In this document: piece by piece, positions 33,039-41,685 of the stretch | Layout: each line of letters starts with the position of its first letter | Numbering within the stretch: position 1 is the stretch's first letter | Assembly (NCBI RefSeq): GCF_003814875.1 | Contig: NZ_RKQF01000001.1 | Coordinates: forward strand, 7,750,001 to 7,814,000 | DNA length: 64,000 nucleotides | From: Streptomyces sp. Ag109_O5-1 | Lineage (GTDB): Bacteria > Actinomycetota > Actinomycetes > Streptomycetales > Streptomycetaceae | Direction of reading: 5' to 3' | Program-made: the position numbers and the translations under genes | The notes under the pieces: generated by a model | What the model was told of the DNA's origin: nothing | Database searches by the model: none | The model's input: only the letters and a program-made list of their open reading frames with translations

Positions 33039-34424
33039 TCACCGGTACTCCGAAAGCCTGCGCCCGATGCCGAACAGCGCGCCGGACGCGGCCGCGACTC
33101 CCAGCATGGCGGCACCGATCGGCAGTCCGGTCATCGCGTCCCGCCCGTCGGTGGCCCGCTGCTGGAACTCGTGCTTCTCCAGCGTCAACGCGGTGTTCAG
33201 GTTCTTGTCGACGCTTTCGAAGCACTCGGCGGTCGCGTCCTTCGTGCCGATCACCTCGTCCAGCGCCGTCTGGTAGTCGCCGTTCTCGTCCGCCTGACGG
33301 GCGGCCGAGTGCCGCTGCTTCCACGCCTTCATGTTCGCCTCGGCCGCCACGACGGGCTTGCTGTCCGCCGGGCCGTCCGCGAGCTTCGCGGCCTGTGCGA
33401 GGCCGTCGCCGAGGGCGGCCATCTCCTGGTCGAAGTGGTAGTAGTACGTGTCGTAGCTCTTGCCGTCGACCTCGATGGTCTCGGCACCCCGGGACACCAG
33501 GCTCAGGTTCTCGTTCCCGCGCGCCTTCAGGGAGGCGATCCGGGCGTCGTGCAGCACGGTCAGCGAGCGGACGCCGTGCTCGTAGGAACCCTCCAGGCCG
33601 GAGCGGGCGACGGCATGGCCGACGACCAGCCACAGCAGCGTGACGACGGTCGCCCCGGAAGCCGCGACCAGGCCGTGGTTCAGCAGGCGGTTGGTACGGC
33701 GGTAGTGGCGCAGCTGGGCCCAGGCGAGCGCGGCGAGGGCGACGACGCCGAGGGCCATCGCCGCCCACGGGTACGGGGTCGCGTCCGCGTAGTCGGACGA
33801 CAGCCGCGTGTTCTCCGTCTCGTAGAGGTCCTGCGCCGTCGGAAGCATGTCCTGCTGCATCTTGTCGTTCGCGTACCGCAGGTAGGCGCCGCCGACCGGG
33901 TAGCCCTGCCGGTTGTACACCCTGGCCCGCTCGACGAGCCCCTTGTACTCCGGCAGCAGCGTGTTCAGCTTCGTCACGGCCTTGTCGGCGGGCGAGCCGG
34001 GTTCCGCGTTGGAGGCGGCGGTGACCAGCAGCGTGGCGGCGTTCCGGATGTCCGACTCGTACAGCTCGCGGGATGCGTCCGTCTCCTGACCGCCCGCCAG
34101 GAAGGCGCTGGACGCGGCCGTGTTGGCGTCCGCCAGCGAACGGTAGATCTCGGCCGCGTCGGAGCTGAGCGGCTGGCTGTGGTGCAGCACGTCGTCGGCC
34201 GCGTTCGCGCGGGCGGTCATCTGCCAGGCGGTGACGGCACCGAAGGCGACGATCAGGAGGGCGAGGACGGCGCCGATGAGACGGAGCCGGCCGGGCTCCG
34301 TCGTCGCCGCGGTGCGCAACTGGTCGATGCCCTCTGCGAATGCGGTGCGCCGAGGGGGTGGCGGGGTGGGCAGGGCGGAGCCTGCTCCTGGCGGTGCCGC
34401 GCTGCTGATCGGCGGGTGTGTCAC
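33039..34424 (-). CDS. GlnX-like four-helix membrane sensor
   Basis: 461 residues. Four membrane helices: about 48-68 (IGAVLALLIVAFGAVTAW), 216-236 (AAMALGVVALAALAWAQL), 248-270 (VAASGATVVTLLWLVVGHAV) and near the C-terminus (GAAMLGVAAASGALFGIG). Two extracytoplasmic helical domains of about 150 residues lie between helices 1-2 and 3-4, a chemoreceptor-like sensory layout. A Pro-rich cytoplasmic N-terminus precedes helix 1. This matches the GlnX partner of GlnH and PknG in mycobacteria. It is the first gene of the minus-strand block; GTG 34424 follows GGGGGAGG, and the GlnH-like gene begins 15 bases after its stop. Confidence 0.82.
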   Translation of the reverse strand: MTHPPISSAAPPGAGSALPTPPPPRRTAFAEGIDQLRTAATTEPGRLRLIGAVLALLIVAFGAVTAWQMTARANAADDVLHHSQPLSSDAAEIYRSLADANTAASSAFLAGGQETDASRELYESDIRNAATLLVTAASNAEPGSPADKAVTKLNTLLPEYKGLVERARVYNRQGYPVGGAYLRYANDKMQQDMLPTAQDLYETENTRLSSDYADATPYPWAAMALGVVALAALAWAQLRHYRRTNRLLNHGLVAASGATVVTLLWLVVGHAVARSGLEGSYEHGVRSLTVLHDARIASLKARGNENLSLVSRGAETIEVDGKSYDTYYYHFDQEMAALGDGLAQAAKLADGPADSKPVVAAEANMKAWKQRHSAARQADENGDYQTALDEVIGTKDATAECFESVDKNLNTALTLEKHEFQQRATDGRDAMTGLPIGAAMLGVAAASGALFGIGRRLSEYR

Positions 34425-34834
34425 TCGACCTCCCCCATGGCCATCCGGTCGCCGACCAGTATCGCCGCCCGGACTGACATTCGGCACCGGCCGTCACTGG
34501 ATCTTGATCGGATCGCAGTGGAACCCCTGCCCATGAACACGCCGGGGGAATCGGTTCGGTTCCGGAGGGGTGGTGCGGAAGCGCGCGTTCCGGGGCGGGG
34601 GCCGGGGGCGTGGGGTTGGCTGGGCGCCGTCCTCGGCTGCGGGTCGGTGGGGGCTGGTCGCGCAGTTCCTCCCCCAGCCTTCGGCCGGGGGTACCCCCAG
34701 CGCCCCTGACGGGGCGCTGCAGTCGCGTCAGTCACATAGCTGCGGGCAGGCGTGCCGCAGGGCGGCACGGGTGGGCGCAGCGGCACCCTGCCAGCGCCGG
34801 TAAGCGACACCCCCCGCCCCAGCCCCCACCCCCG
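34425..34834. other. intergenic region between the kinase and csn blocks
   Basis: 410 bases without a gene. The left part should carry the promoter for the GlnX-GlnH-PknG block, but I see no convincing -10/-35 pair. The right half is occupied by a dispersed repeat (34632-34806), which also provides the hairpins that may end the csn transcript. Confidence 0.5.
34632..34806 (-). repeat. dispersed intergenic repeat, copy 2
   Basis: Inverse orientation relative to the copy at 15620-15753. The reverse complement begins CGCTTACCGGCGCTGGCAGG and follows copy 1 closely for about 75 bases, then has a longer middle part with its own hairpin (CCCCCAGCCTTCGGCCGGGG region, 34671-34700) before the shared GGAACTGCGCGACCAGCCCC end. 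Confidence 0.8.
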
Positions 34835-35806
34835 TCACCCCTCGAAGTACCCCCGCACCCTCCCCTGCACGTCGGCCCCCGCCCCCACCGCGTCCAGTCC
34901 CAGCAGGGCCGCCCCCAGCACCGGTCGCGCCGTCACCACCCTCGGGACCGCCTTCGGGGCGCGGGCCGCCAGCAGTTCGCGTACCCCGTCGTCGAGTTGG
35001 GGATGGCCCCCCGCCAGTACCCCGCCCCCCAGCAGCACCGGTGTCTCCTCGTCCAGCAGTTCCAGGCGGGTCAGCGCGACCATGGCCATGGTCACCACCT
35101 CCTCCGCCAGCCGGTCCACGATCGTGCGGGCCACCGGGTCGCCGTCGGCCGCCGTGGCGAACAGCACCGGCGTCAGCTCGTGGCGGCGGACCGGATCGAC
35201 CTCCTCCACGTGCAGCGCCTCGATCAGCGCGAGCATGGTGCCGTACCCGAAGTGCGCGGGCAGGGTGCGGGCGAGGGCCGTGCTCTCCCCGCGGCCGTCC
35301 TCCGCGCGCGCCGCGTGCCACATGGCCTCCTCCGCGAGTCCCCAGCCGCCGCCCCAGTCACCGGAGATACGGCCGAGCGCGGGGAAGCGGGCGGTGCGGC
35401 CGTCGGGGCGCATGCCGACGCAGTTGATGCCGGCGCCGCAGACGACGGCGACTCCGCGCGGCTCGGTCGCGCCGGCCCGCAGGATCGCGAAGGTGTCGTT
35501 GCGGACCTCGACCGTCGCACCCCACCCGCGGGTGTGCAACGCGGCGGCCAACTGCCGTTCCTCGAAGGGGAAGTCGGCGTTGGCGAGGCAGGCCGAGACA
35601 TGTGCGACCGAGGTGACCCCGGCGGCGTCGTACGCCTCGGCGACCGCCGCCGCCACCTCGTCCACGGCCTGTTCCACGCCCACCACCGGCGGCCGGAACC
35701 CCCCGCCGCGGGCGGTGGCGAGGACGGTGCCGTCCGCCGCCACCACCGCGACGTCGGTCTTGCTGTTGCCCGCGTCGATGGCGAGGACACTTGCGGTCAG
35801 GCCCAC
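34835..35806 (-). CDS. csnK: sugar kinase CsnK, BadF/N-acetylglucosamine kinase family
   Basis: 323-residue ASKHA-fold kinase. The phosphate-1 loop AIDAGNSKTDVAVV is at the N-terminus, with phosphate-2 VVCGAGINCVG, a GDWGGGWGL segment near residue 150, and adenosine-binding PVLLGGGV near residue 265. Expected to phosphorylate glucosamine released from chitosan oligosaccharides. The name comes from the recalled csnR-K operon of S. coelicolor/lividans (SCO2657-2662), whose gene order is the same. GTG 35806 overlaps the csnH stop by 10 bases, indicating coupling. Confidence 0.85.
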   Translation of the reverse strand: MGLTASVLAIDAGNSKTDVAVVAADGTVLATARGGGFRPPVVGVEQAVDEVAAAVAEAYDAAGVTSVAHVSACLANADFPFEERQLAAALHTRGWGATVEVRNDTFAILRAGATEPRGVAVVCGAGINCVGMRPDGRTARFPALGRISGDWGGGWGLAEEAMWHAARAEDGRGESTALARTLPAHFGYGTMLALIEALHVEEVDPVRRHELTPVLFATAADGDPVARTIVDRLAEEVVTMAMVALTRLELLDEETPVLLGGGVLAGGHPQLDDGVRELLAARAPKAVPRVVTARPVLGAALLGLDAVGAGADVQGRVRGYFEG

Positions 35807-37065
35807 GCGAGGTGCTCCCGGTTGTGCGCGATCAGTCGGTCGGTCAGGCCGTCGGCGTACTCGTACTGGCCGACCAGGGGGTGGGCGAGCAGCGCCCTGA
35901 AGACGCGGTCCCGGCCGCCGCGCAGCGCCGCCTCCAGGGCCAGTTCCTCGTACGCCGTCACGTTCGCCACCAGGCCCGCGAACAGCGGGTCGACGTCCGC
36001 CACGGCCAGCGGCAGGGCGCCGGACGGGCCCACCGCCGCCTGCACCTCGATCACCGCGTCGTCGGGGAGGAAGGGCAGCGTGCCGCCGTTGTAGGTGTTC
36101 ACCACCTGGTAGGGGTTCCCGGTGCTGCCGAGCAGGGCCGCGGCCAGGTCCACCGCCGCCTCGGAGTAGTAGGCGCCGCCCCGCCTGGCGAGCAGCTCCG
36201 GCTTCTCGTCGAGGGCAGGGTCGCCGTACATCTCCAGCAACTGCTGCTCCATTGCCGCGACTTCGGCGGCCCGGGAGGGCTTGGTGCCCAGCTCGCGCAC
36301 CACTTCGTCGTGCGCGTAGTAGTAGCGCAGGTAGTAGGAGGGGATGACGCCGCCCAGGCGGTCGAGGAGGGCCGGGGGCAGCTTCAGGTCCGCGGCGATC
36401 GTCTCGCCGTGCTCCGCGAGCAGCTTGGGCAGGACGTTGTCGCCCTCGGGGCCGCCGAGGCGGACCGCCGTCTCCCAGGTGAGGTGGTTGAGGCCGATGT
36501 GTTCGAGGTGGACCTCGGACGGGGTGGTGCCGAGCAGGTTCGCGAACTTCCGCTGGAAGCCGATCGCCACGTTGCACAGCCCGACCGCCTTGTGGCCGGC
36601 CTGGAGCAGGGCGCGGGTCACGATCCCCACCGGGTTGGTGAAGTCGATGATCCAGGCGTTCGGGTTGGTGCGGCGGACGCGTTCGGCGATGTCCAGGACG
36701 ACCGGGACCGTGCGCAGGGCTTTCGCCAGGCCGCCCGCGCCGGTCGTCTCCTGGCCGATGCAGCCGCACTCCAGCGGCCAGGTCTCGTCCTGCTGGCGGG
36801 CCGCCTGGCCGCCGACGCGCAGTTGCAGCAGCACCGCGTCGGCGCCCTCGACGCCCGCGTCCAGGTCGGAGGTGGTGACGATACGGCCGTCATGGCCCTG
36901 CCTGGCGAAGATGCGGCGGGCCAGTCCGCCGACCAGTTCAAGGCGTTCGGCGGCCGGGTCGACCAGGACCAGTTCCTCGACGGGCAGGGTGTCCCGGAGC
37001 CGTGCGAAGCCGTCGATGAGTTCGGGGGTGTAGGTCGAGCCTCCGCCGACCACGGTGAGTTTCAT
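35797..37065 (-). CDS. csnH: GH4-family glycosidase CsnH
   Basis: 422-residue family 4 glycoside hydrolase. Unlike normal glycosidases this family uses NAD and a divalent metal in an oxidation-elimination cycle. The NAD-binding GGGSTYTPEL is at residues 7-16; the active-site ETTGAGG and the metal ligands CNV (Cys) and GLNHLTW (His) are present. Many members act on 6-phosphoglycosides. In this operon the likely substrate is a glucosamine-containing oligosaccharide or its phosphate, cleaved after import by CsnEFG. The position, 6 bases after csnG and overlapping csnK, matches the recalled csn operon. Confidence 0.88.
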   Translation of the reverse strand: MKLTVVGGGSTYTPELIDGFARLRDTLPVEELVLVDPAAERLELVGGLARRIFARQGHDGRIVTTSDLDAGVEGADAVLLQLRVGGQAARQQDETWPLECGCIGQETTGAGGLAKALRTVPVVLDIAERVRRTNPNAWIIDFTNPVGIVTRALLQAGHKAVGLCNVAIGFQRKFANLLGTTPSEVHLEHIGLNHLTWETAVRLGGPEGDNVLPKLLAEHGETIAADLKLPPALLDRLGGVIPSYYLRYYYAHDEVVRELGTKPSRAAEVAAMEQQLLEMYGDPALDEKPELLARRGGAYYSEAAVDLAAALLGSTGNPYQVVNTYNGGTLPFLPDDAVIEVQAAVGPSGALPLAVADVDPLFAGLVANVTAYEELALEAALRGGRDRVFRALLAHPLVGQYEYADGLTDRLIAHNREHLAWA

Positions 37066-37071
37066 GCTTGG

Positions 37072-37968
37072 TTAACCCTTCACTCCGGTGAGCGTGACGC
37101 CCTCGACGAACGCCTTCTGGGCGAAGAAGAAGACGAGGATCACGGGGGCCATGACCAGCACGGTCGCGGCCATGGTCAGGTTCCAGTCGGTGTGGTGCAT
37201 GCCCTTGAACGACTCCAGGCCGTAGGAGAGGGTCCAGGCGCCCGGGTTCTCCGAGGCGTAGATCTGGGGGCCGAAATAGTCGTTCCAGGCGTTGAAGAAC
37301 TGGAAGAGGGCCACCGCCGCGATGCCCGGCTTCGCCATCGGGACGACGACCGTGAGCAGGGTCCGCAGGTCGCCGCAGCCGTCCACCCGCGCCGCGTCCA
37401 GGTACTCGTTCGGAATGGTCATCAGGAACTGGCGCAGCAGGAAGATGGAGAACGCGTCACCGAACGCCAGCGGGACGATCAGCGGCCACAGGGTGCCGGA
37501 GAGGTCGAGCTGCTTCGCCCAGAACAGGTACATCGGGATGACGACCACCTGCGGCGGCAGCATCATCATCGAGATCACCAGCATCAGGGAGAGATTGCGG
37601 CCCCGGAAGCGGAACTTGGCGAGCGCGTACGCCACCGGCAGCGAGGAGACGACGGTCAGGACGGTGCCGAGGCCGGCGTAGAGCAGGGTGTTCTTCCACC
37701 AGGTCAGAAAGCCCGGGGTGTCGAAGACCCGACGGTAGTTGCCCCATTCCCAGGTGTGCGGGATCAGGTCCCGGCTCAGTGCCTGGCTGTCACTCATCAG
37801 CGAGGTCAGGAAGACGAACACGAAGGGGAGCGTGAAGAACAGGGCGGCGGCGACGCCGAGGGAGTGCACCGCCACCCAGTTGAGCAGGGCCTTGCGGCGG
37901 GCCGAGCGTTCGGCCGCGGACACCGGCTGGGGCGTCAGCTGCGCCGGCCGGTCCAGCACTTGGGTCAT
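37072..37968 (-). CDS. csnG: ABC sugar permease CsnG
   Basis: 298-residue inner-membrane permease of the MalG class with six helices. The cytoplasmic EAA loop reads EYLDAARVDGCGDLRTLLTV with following PMAKPG, which docks with the ATPase. Pairs with CsnF to form the pore. No ATPase gene is in the operon, so the shared Streptomyces ATPase MsiK (outside this window) probably energises it. The start at ATG 37968 lies 2 bases after the csnF stop. Confidence 0.9.
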   Translation of the reverse strand: MTQVLDRPAQLTPQPVSAAERSARRKALLNWVAVHSLGVAAALFFTLPFVFVFLTSLMSDSQALSRDLIPHTWEWGNYRRVFDTPGFLTWWKNTLLYAGLGTVLTVVSSLPVAYALAKFRFRGRNLSLMLVISMMMLPPQVVVIPMYLFWAKQLDLSGTLWPLIVPLAFGDAFSIFLLRQFLMTIPNEYLDAARVDGCGDLRTLLTVVVPMAKPGIAAVALFQFFNAWNDYFGPQIYASENPGAWTLSYGLESFKGMHHTDWNLTMAATVLVMAPVILVFFFAQKAFVEGVTLTGVKG

Positions 37969-37970
37969 CG

Positions 37971-38912
37971 TCAGTCACCTGCCTGGATGAGACCGCCCCG
38001 GCGCCGCATCAGGAACGCGGTGAACACCATGGACAGGGCGAAGAGGACGAGGGCGACGACACACGCGGAGCCGTAGTCGAAGCGCTGGAAACCGAGGTTG
38101 TAGATGAGCTGGGGGAGGGTGAGGGTCGACTTCTCCGGGTAGCCGGGCTCGAACTGGGTACCCGCGCCCTGGATCACGCCCGAGGCGACCTTTCCGGCGA
38201 TCAGGGGCTGGGTGTAGCACTGCATGGCCGCGATCACGCCGGTGACGACGGCGAACATGATGATCGGCGAGATGTTGGGGAGGGTGACGAACCGGAACCG
38301 CTGCCACCCCGAGGCGCCGTCCAGCTCGGCCGCCTCGTACTGCTCCTTGGGCACGTCCAGGAGCGCGGCCATGAAGATCACCATCAGGTCGCCGACGCCC
38401 CACAGGAACAGCAGGGTGAGGGCGGGCTTGGACCACGCCGGGTCGTTGAACCAGCCCGGTGCCGGGATGCCGATCTTCTCCAGGATCGAGTTGACCGGTC
38501 CCGTCCCGGGGTTGAGGAGGAACGCGAAGGCCATGGTGGCCGCCACCGGCGGGGCCAGGTAGGGCAGATAGAAGAGGGTGCGGAAGACACCCGTACCCGT
38601 CTTGATCTTCGTGATGAGCAGGCCGATGGCGAGCCCGAACAGGACCCGGAGCGTGACGGTCACCAGGACCAGCCAGAGCGTGTTGCGCAGTGCGGGCCAG
38701 AAGTAGGGGTAGTGCTCGAAGACGTACGTCCAGTTCTTCGTGCCGCTCCACGTCGGCGGTCTGAAACCGTCGTAGTGCATGAACGAGAAGTAGACCGTGG
38801 AGAGCATCGGATACGCGAAGAAGACCGAGAACCCGATCAGCCAGGGCGACATGAAGGCGGCCGTCCGAAGCGCCGACCTGCGGCGCTTCGACGCCAACGT
38901 GATGGTGCTCAT
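37971..38912 (-). CDS. csnF: ABC sugar permease CsnF
   Basis: 313-residue permease of the MalF class. Helices include FMSPWLIGFSVFFAYPML near residue 20 and a C-terminal ACVVALVLFALSMVFTAFLM. The EAA loop is EQYEAAELDGASGWQRFRFV. A conserved SPIIMFAVVTGVIAAMQ helix follows the loop. With CsnG it would import chitosan-derived glucosamine oligosaccharides delivered by CsnE. ATG 38912 is 2 bases from the csnE stop. Confidence 0.9.
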   Translation of the reverse strand: MSTITLASKRRRSALRTAAFMSPWLIGFSVFFAYPMLSTVYFSFMHYDGFRPPTWSGTKNWTYVFEHYPYFWPALRNTLWLVLVTVTLRVLFGLAIGLLITKIKTGTGVFRTLFYLPYLAPPVAATMAFAFLLNPGTGPVNSILEKIGIPAPGWFNDPAWSKPALTLLFLWGVGDLMVIFMAALLDVPKEQYEAAELDGASGWQRFRFVTLPNISPIIMFAVVTGVIAAMQCYTQPLIAGKVASGVIQGAGTQFEPGYPEKSTLTLPQLIYNLGFQRFDYGSACVVALVLFALSMVFTAFLMRRRGGLIQAGD

Positions 38913-38914
38913 CG

Positions 38915-40261
38915 CTACTTCGCCTGCGCGATGTCCGTGTCGATCTGCTGGGCCGTGGCCTCCAGACCGGACTTCAGGTTCTTGACCTTGCCGCTCTCGT
39001 AGTCGTATCCGAAGTTCTGGATCGTCGCCAGGTACACACCGCCGTTGATGGAGGCGGGGGACGTCGTGGAGTTCGGGTTCGCGGCGATGTCCAGGAAGGT
39101 CTTGAAGCGCGGGTCGTACTTCAGCTTCGGCGACTTCAGGGCGGCCAGCGTCGAGGGCACGTTGTGGATGGCGTTGGAGAAGTTCACCACCGCGTCCGTG
39201 TCCGTGGTGATGTACTTGACGAACTCCCAGGCCGCGTTCTGCTTCTTGCTGGTGGCGGCGATACCGGCGATGGTGCCGGTGATGTAGCCCTTGCCGTACT
39301 GCGCGACCTGGTCGTCGGGCACGGGCAGCGGGGCGACGCCGATGTCGAACTTCGGCTTGGTCGCGAGGGCCATGCCGAGCCGCCACTCGCCGTCGAGCTG
39401 CATGGCGACCTGGCCGGTCTGGAAGGGGTGCTTGTCGCCCCACTCGTCGCCGAGCGTCGCCCGGTACTTCTCCAGCTTCTGGAACCCGCCGAGGCCGTCG
39501 ACGAGGTTCTTCTGCAGCGTGAACGCCTCGGTGAAGGCGGGGTCCTTGGCGATGTTCGACTTGCCGTCGGAGGTGAAGTACGTCGGCGAGAACTGCGCCG
39601 CGTAGTGCTCGGTCGTGGTCTCCCAGCCGTGGTAGTCCGGCATGAAACCGAGCTGCTTGTAGCCGTCGCCCTGGGTGATGGTCAGTTTCTTGGCGTCCGC
39701 CTGGAATTCGGTCCAGGTCTTCGGCGGGCTGGTGATGCCGGCCTTCTTGAACGCCGTCTTGTTGTAGTAGAGGCCGTACGCGTCACCGAGCAGCGGAGCC
39801 GTGCAGCGGTTGCCGTCGTACTGGGTGTACTCGTTCATCGCCTTCGGGAACGTCGTCTCCGGGTCGATGCCGGACTTCTTGAAGAACGGGTTCAGGTCGA
39901 CCAGCGCGCCCGAGGAGCAGAACTTGCCGACGTTGTTGGTGGTGAACGACGAGATGACGTCCGGGGCCTTGTCGCCGCCGCTCCGCAGCGCCTGGTTGAT
40001 CTTGTCGTCGGTCATGTTGGAGACGACGTTGACGTGGATGTTGGGGTGCGCCTTCTCGAAGCCGGCGATCAGCGCGTTGACCGCCTTCACCTCGTTCGGG
40101 GCGCTCCAGGCGTGCCAGAAGTTGATGGTGGTGTTCGCGGAGGCGTCGTCGGAGGCGCCGGAGGAGGACTGGCCGGTACAGGCGGTGGTGAGCAGGGCCA
40201 GCGAACTGGTCAGCACAGTCAGGGCAAAAGCCGTCTTTCGGGCAGCGAAGGGTATGGGCAT
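38915..40261 (-). CDS. csnE: extracellular sugar-binding lipoprotein CsnE
   Basis: 448-residue family 1 solute-binding protein. A lipoprotein signal peptide ends LLTTAC with Cys28 as the lipidation site, followed by a Ser/Gly/Asp linker. The mature protein begins INFWHAWSAPNEVKAVN and has FEKAHPNIHVNVV, typical of oligosaccharide-binding proteins. It should capture glucosamine oligosaccharides at the cell surface. GGGAGATCC lies 6 bases before ATG 40261. Separated by 111 bases from csnR, so it may have its own promoter as well as readthrough from csnR. Confidence 0.9.
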   Translation of the reverse strand: MPIPFAARKTAFALTVLTSSLALLTTACTGQSSSGASDDASANTTINFWHAWSAPNEVKAVNALIAGFEKAHPNIHVNVVSNMTDDKINQALRSGGDKAPDVISSFTTNNVGKFCSSGALVDLNPFFKKSGIDPETTFPKAMNEYTQYDGNRCTAPLLGDAYGLYYNKTAFKKAGITSPPKTWTEFQADAKKLTITQGDGYKQLGFMPDYHGWETTTEHYAAQFSPTYFTSDGKSNIAKDPAFTEAFTLQKNLVDGLGGFQKLEKYRATLGDEWGDKHPFQTGQVAMQLDGEWRLGMALATKPKFDIGVAPLPVPDDQVAQYGKGYITGTIAGIAATSKKQNAAWEFVKYITTDTDAVVNFSNAIHNVPSTLAALKSPKLKYDPRFKTFLDIAANPNSTTSPASINGGVYLATIQNFGYDYESGKVKNLKSGLEATAQQIDTDIAQAK

Positions 40262-40337
40262 GGCGGGATCTCCCAGGGGCGGGCGGAACAGAGAAGGACC
40301 GGTGCGGAGCGGGAAAGGGCCTGTGCGGGGGTCTGTT

Positions 40338-40372
40338 GCGGGTGCGGGTGCGGGTGCGGGTGCGGGGGCGGG
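40338..40372. repeat. hexanucleotide tract (GCGGGT)n between csnR and csnE
   Basis: Six tandem GCGGGT units, one of them GCGGGG, directly adjoining the csnR stop codon. A slippage-prone microsatellite in the csnR-csnE gap that could vary in length between strains. Confidence 0.85.
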
Positions 40373-41596
40373 TCAGCGTGAGGTGTCGAAGACCTCGTCG
40401 CGGGTGGTCGCGAGCGCGCTCTCCAGCGCGCCGCGCAGCACGGGGTGTTCACGGACGTCGCCGACGACGAGCCGCGGCCGGGCGGCCGCCAGCTCCTCCA
40501 GCTCGGCCTGGACGAGGGCGCGAAGCACCTCGCCGCCGGCGGTGAGGACGGTGCCGCTGAGGACGACGAGTTCGGGGTCGAGGACGGAGACGAGGGAGGC
40601 GAGACCGGTGGCGAGCCGGGTCGCGTAGGTCCGCAGGAGTTCGTGGTGCGGTCCGGTGCCGTGATCGGCGGCGCGGCCGACGAGTTCGGCGGCGACCTCG
40701 GAGTGCGAGCCGGTGGGCAGGTCCTCGATACCCAGCTCGCGGGCGAGCCGGGGCACCGCCTGCGAACCGGCGAGCTCCTGGTAACCGCCGCTGTTGGCCT
40801 TGGTGACCTGGCGCACCAGCGGGGTGCCCGGCACCGGCAGGAAGCCGACCTCGCCGGCGCCGCCGGTCCAGCCGCGGTGCAGCCGGCCGCCGAGGACCAG
40901 GGCGGCGCCGAGGCCCTCCTCGTTCCAGAGCAGCACGAAGTCGCCGTGCCCGCGGGCCGCGCCGAGCCGCTGTTCCGCGATGGCGGCGAGGTTGACGTCG
41001 TTCTCGTACTCGACGGGCATCGGCAGCGCGGCGGCGAGTTCGTCGAGCAGCGCGGGGGAGTGCCAGCCGGGCAGGTGCGAGGCGTAGCGCAGCCGGCCGG
41101 TGTTGGGGTCGAAGGCGCCGGGGGTGCCGATGACGACCCGGCGGATGTCGTCGCGGGCCAGCCCGGCCGCCTTCACGGCGCCGTCGAGGGCGTCGGTGAC
41201 CTGCCGTACGACGGACTGCGCGGGGCGCCTGCCCGGGGTCGGCAGCTCGAACTCGCCGACGGTACGGCCGGTGACATCGGCGACGGCGGCGCGGATCCGG
41301 GCGGGGTTGACGTCGAGCCCGGCGGCATGGGCGGCGGCGGGGTTGACCGAGTAGAGCTGGGCGTTGGGCCCCGGGCGGCCCTCGCTGGTGCCGGTCGCCA
41401 GCACCAGCCCGGCCGCCTCCAGGCGGGCCAGCAGCTGGGACGCGGTCGGCTTGGAGAGGCCGGTGAGCTTGCCGATCCGGGTGCGCGACAGCGGGCCGTG
41501 CTCCAGCAGCAGGTCCAGTGCGGCGCGGTCGTTCATGGCGCGCAGCACGCGAGGGGTGCCCGGCGTACCGGCGGTTCCTGCCATGTGGTTCGACAC
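40373..41596 (-). CDS. csnR: ROK-family transcriptional repressor CsnR
   Basis: 407 residues. An N-terminal winged helix-turn-helix (LSRTRIGKLTGLSKPTASQL, about residues 36-55) is followed by a ROK sugar-binding domain (NDVNLAAIAEQRLG; GALVLGG-like AALVLGGRLHRGWTGGAGEVG). The ROK zinc motif CxCGxxGCxE expected after GEVG is missing, and no Cys replaces it, so this is a regulator that lacks the zinc site of ROK kinases. Recalled CsnR represses csnA chitosanase and this operon until glucosamine oligosaccharides appear. GTG 41596 chosen; ATG 41584 is an alternative. Confidence 0.88.
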   Translation of the reverse strand: MSNHMAGTAGTPGTPRVLRAMNDRAALDLLLEHGPLSRTRIGKLTGLSKPTASQLLARLEAAGLVLATGTSEGRPGPNAQLYSVNPAAAHAAGLDVNPARIRAAVADVTGRTVGEFELPTPGRRPAQSVVRQVTDALDGAVKAAGLARDDIRRVVIGTPGAFDPNTGRLRYASHLPGWHSPALLDELAAALPMPVEYENDVNLAAIAEQRLGAARGHGDFVLLWNEEGLGAALVLGGRLHRGWTGGAGEVGFLPVPGTPLVRQVTKANSGGYQELAGSQAVPRLARELGIEDLPTGSHSEVAAELVGRAADHGTGPHHELLRTYATRLATGLASLVSVLDPELVVLSGTVLTAGGEVLRALVQAELEELAAARPRLVVGDVREHPVLRGALESALATTRDEVFDTSR

Positions 41597-41685
41597 CTGC
41601 CTTTCCAGCCGCTCAGTTTCCCAGTGACCTGGGTGATCGGTCCACCCGGGAGACCCGTCGGAGTCGTTCGTCCTTGATCACTGTT

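Noticed and set aside
31987..34497. One long 836-codon frame covering both the GlnX-like and GlnH-like genes
   Set aside because: Only its last 345 codons look like protein (binding domain). The first part is an alternative frame of the GlnX-like gene, which has four clear membrane helices in its own frame.
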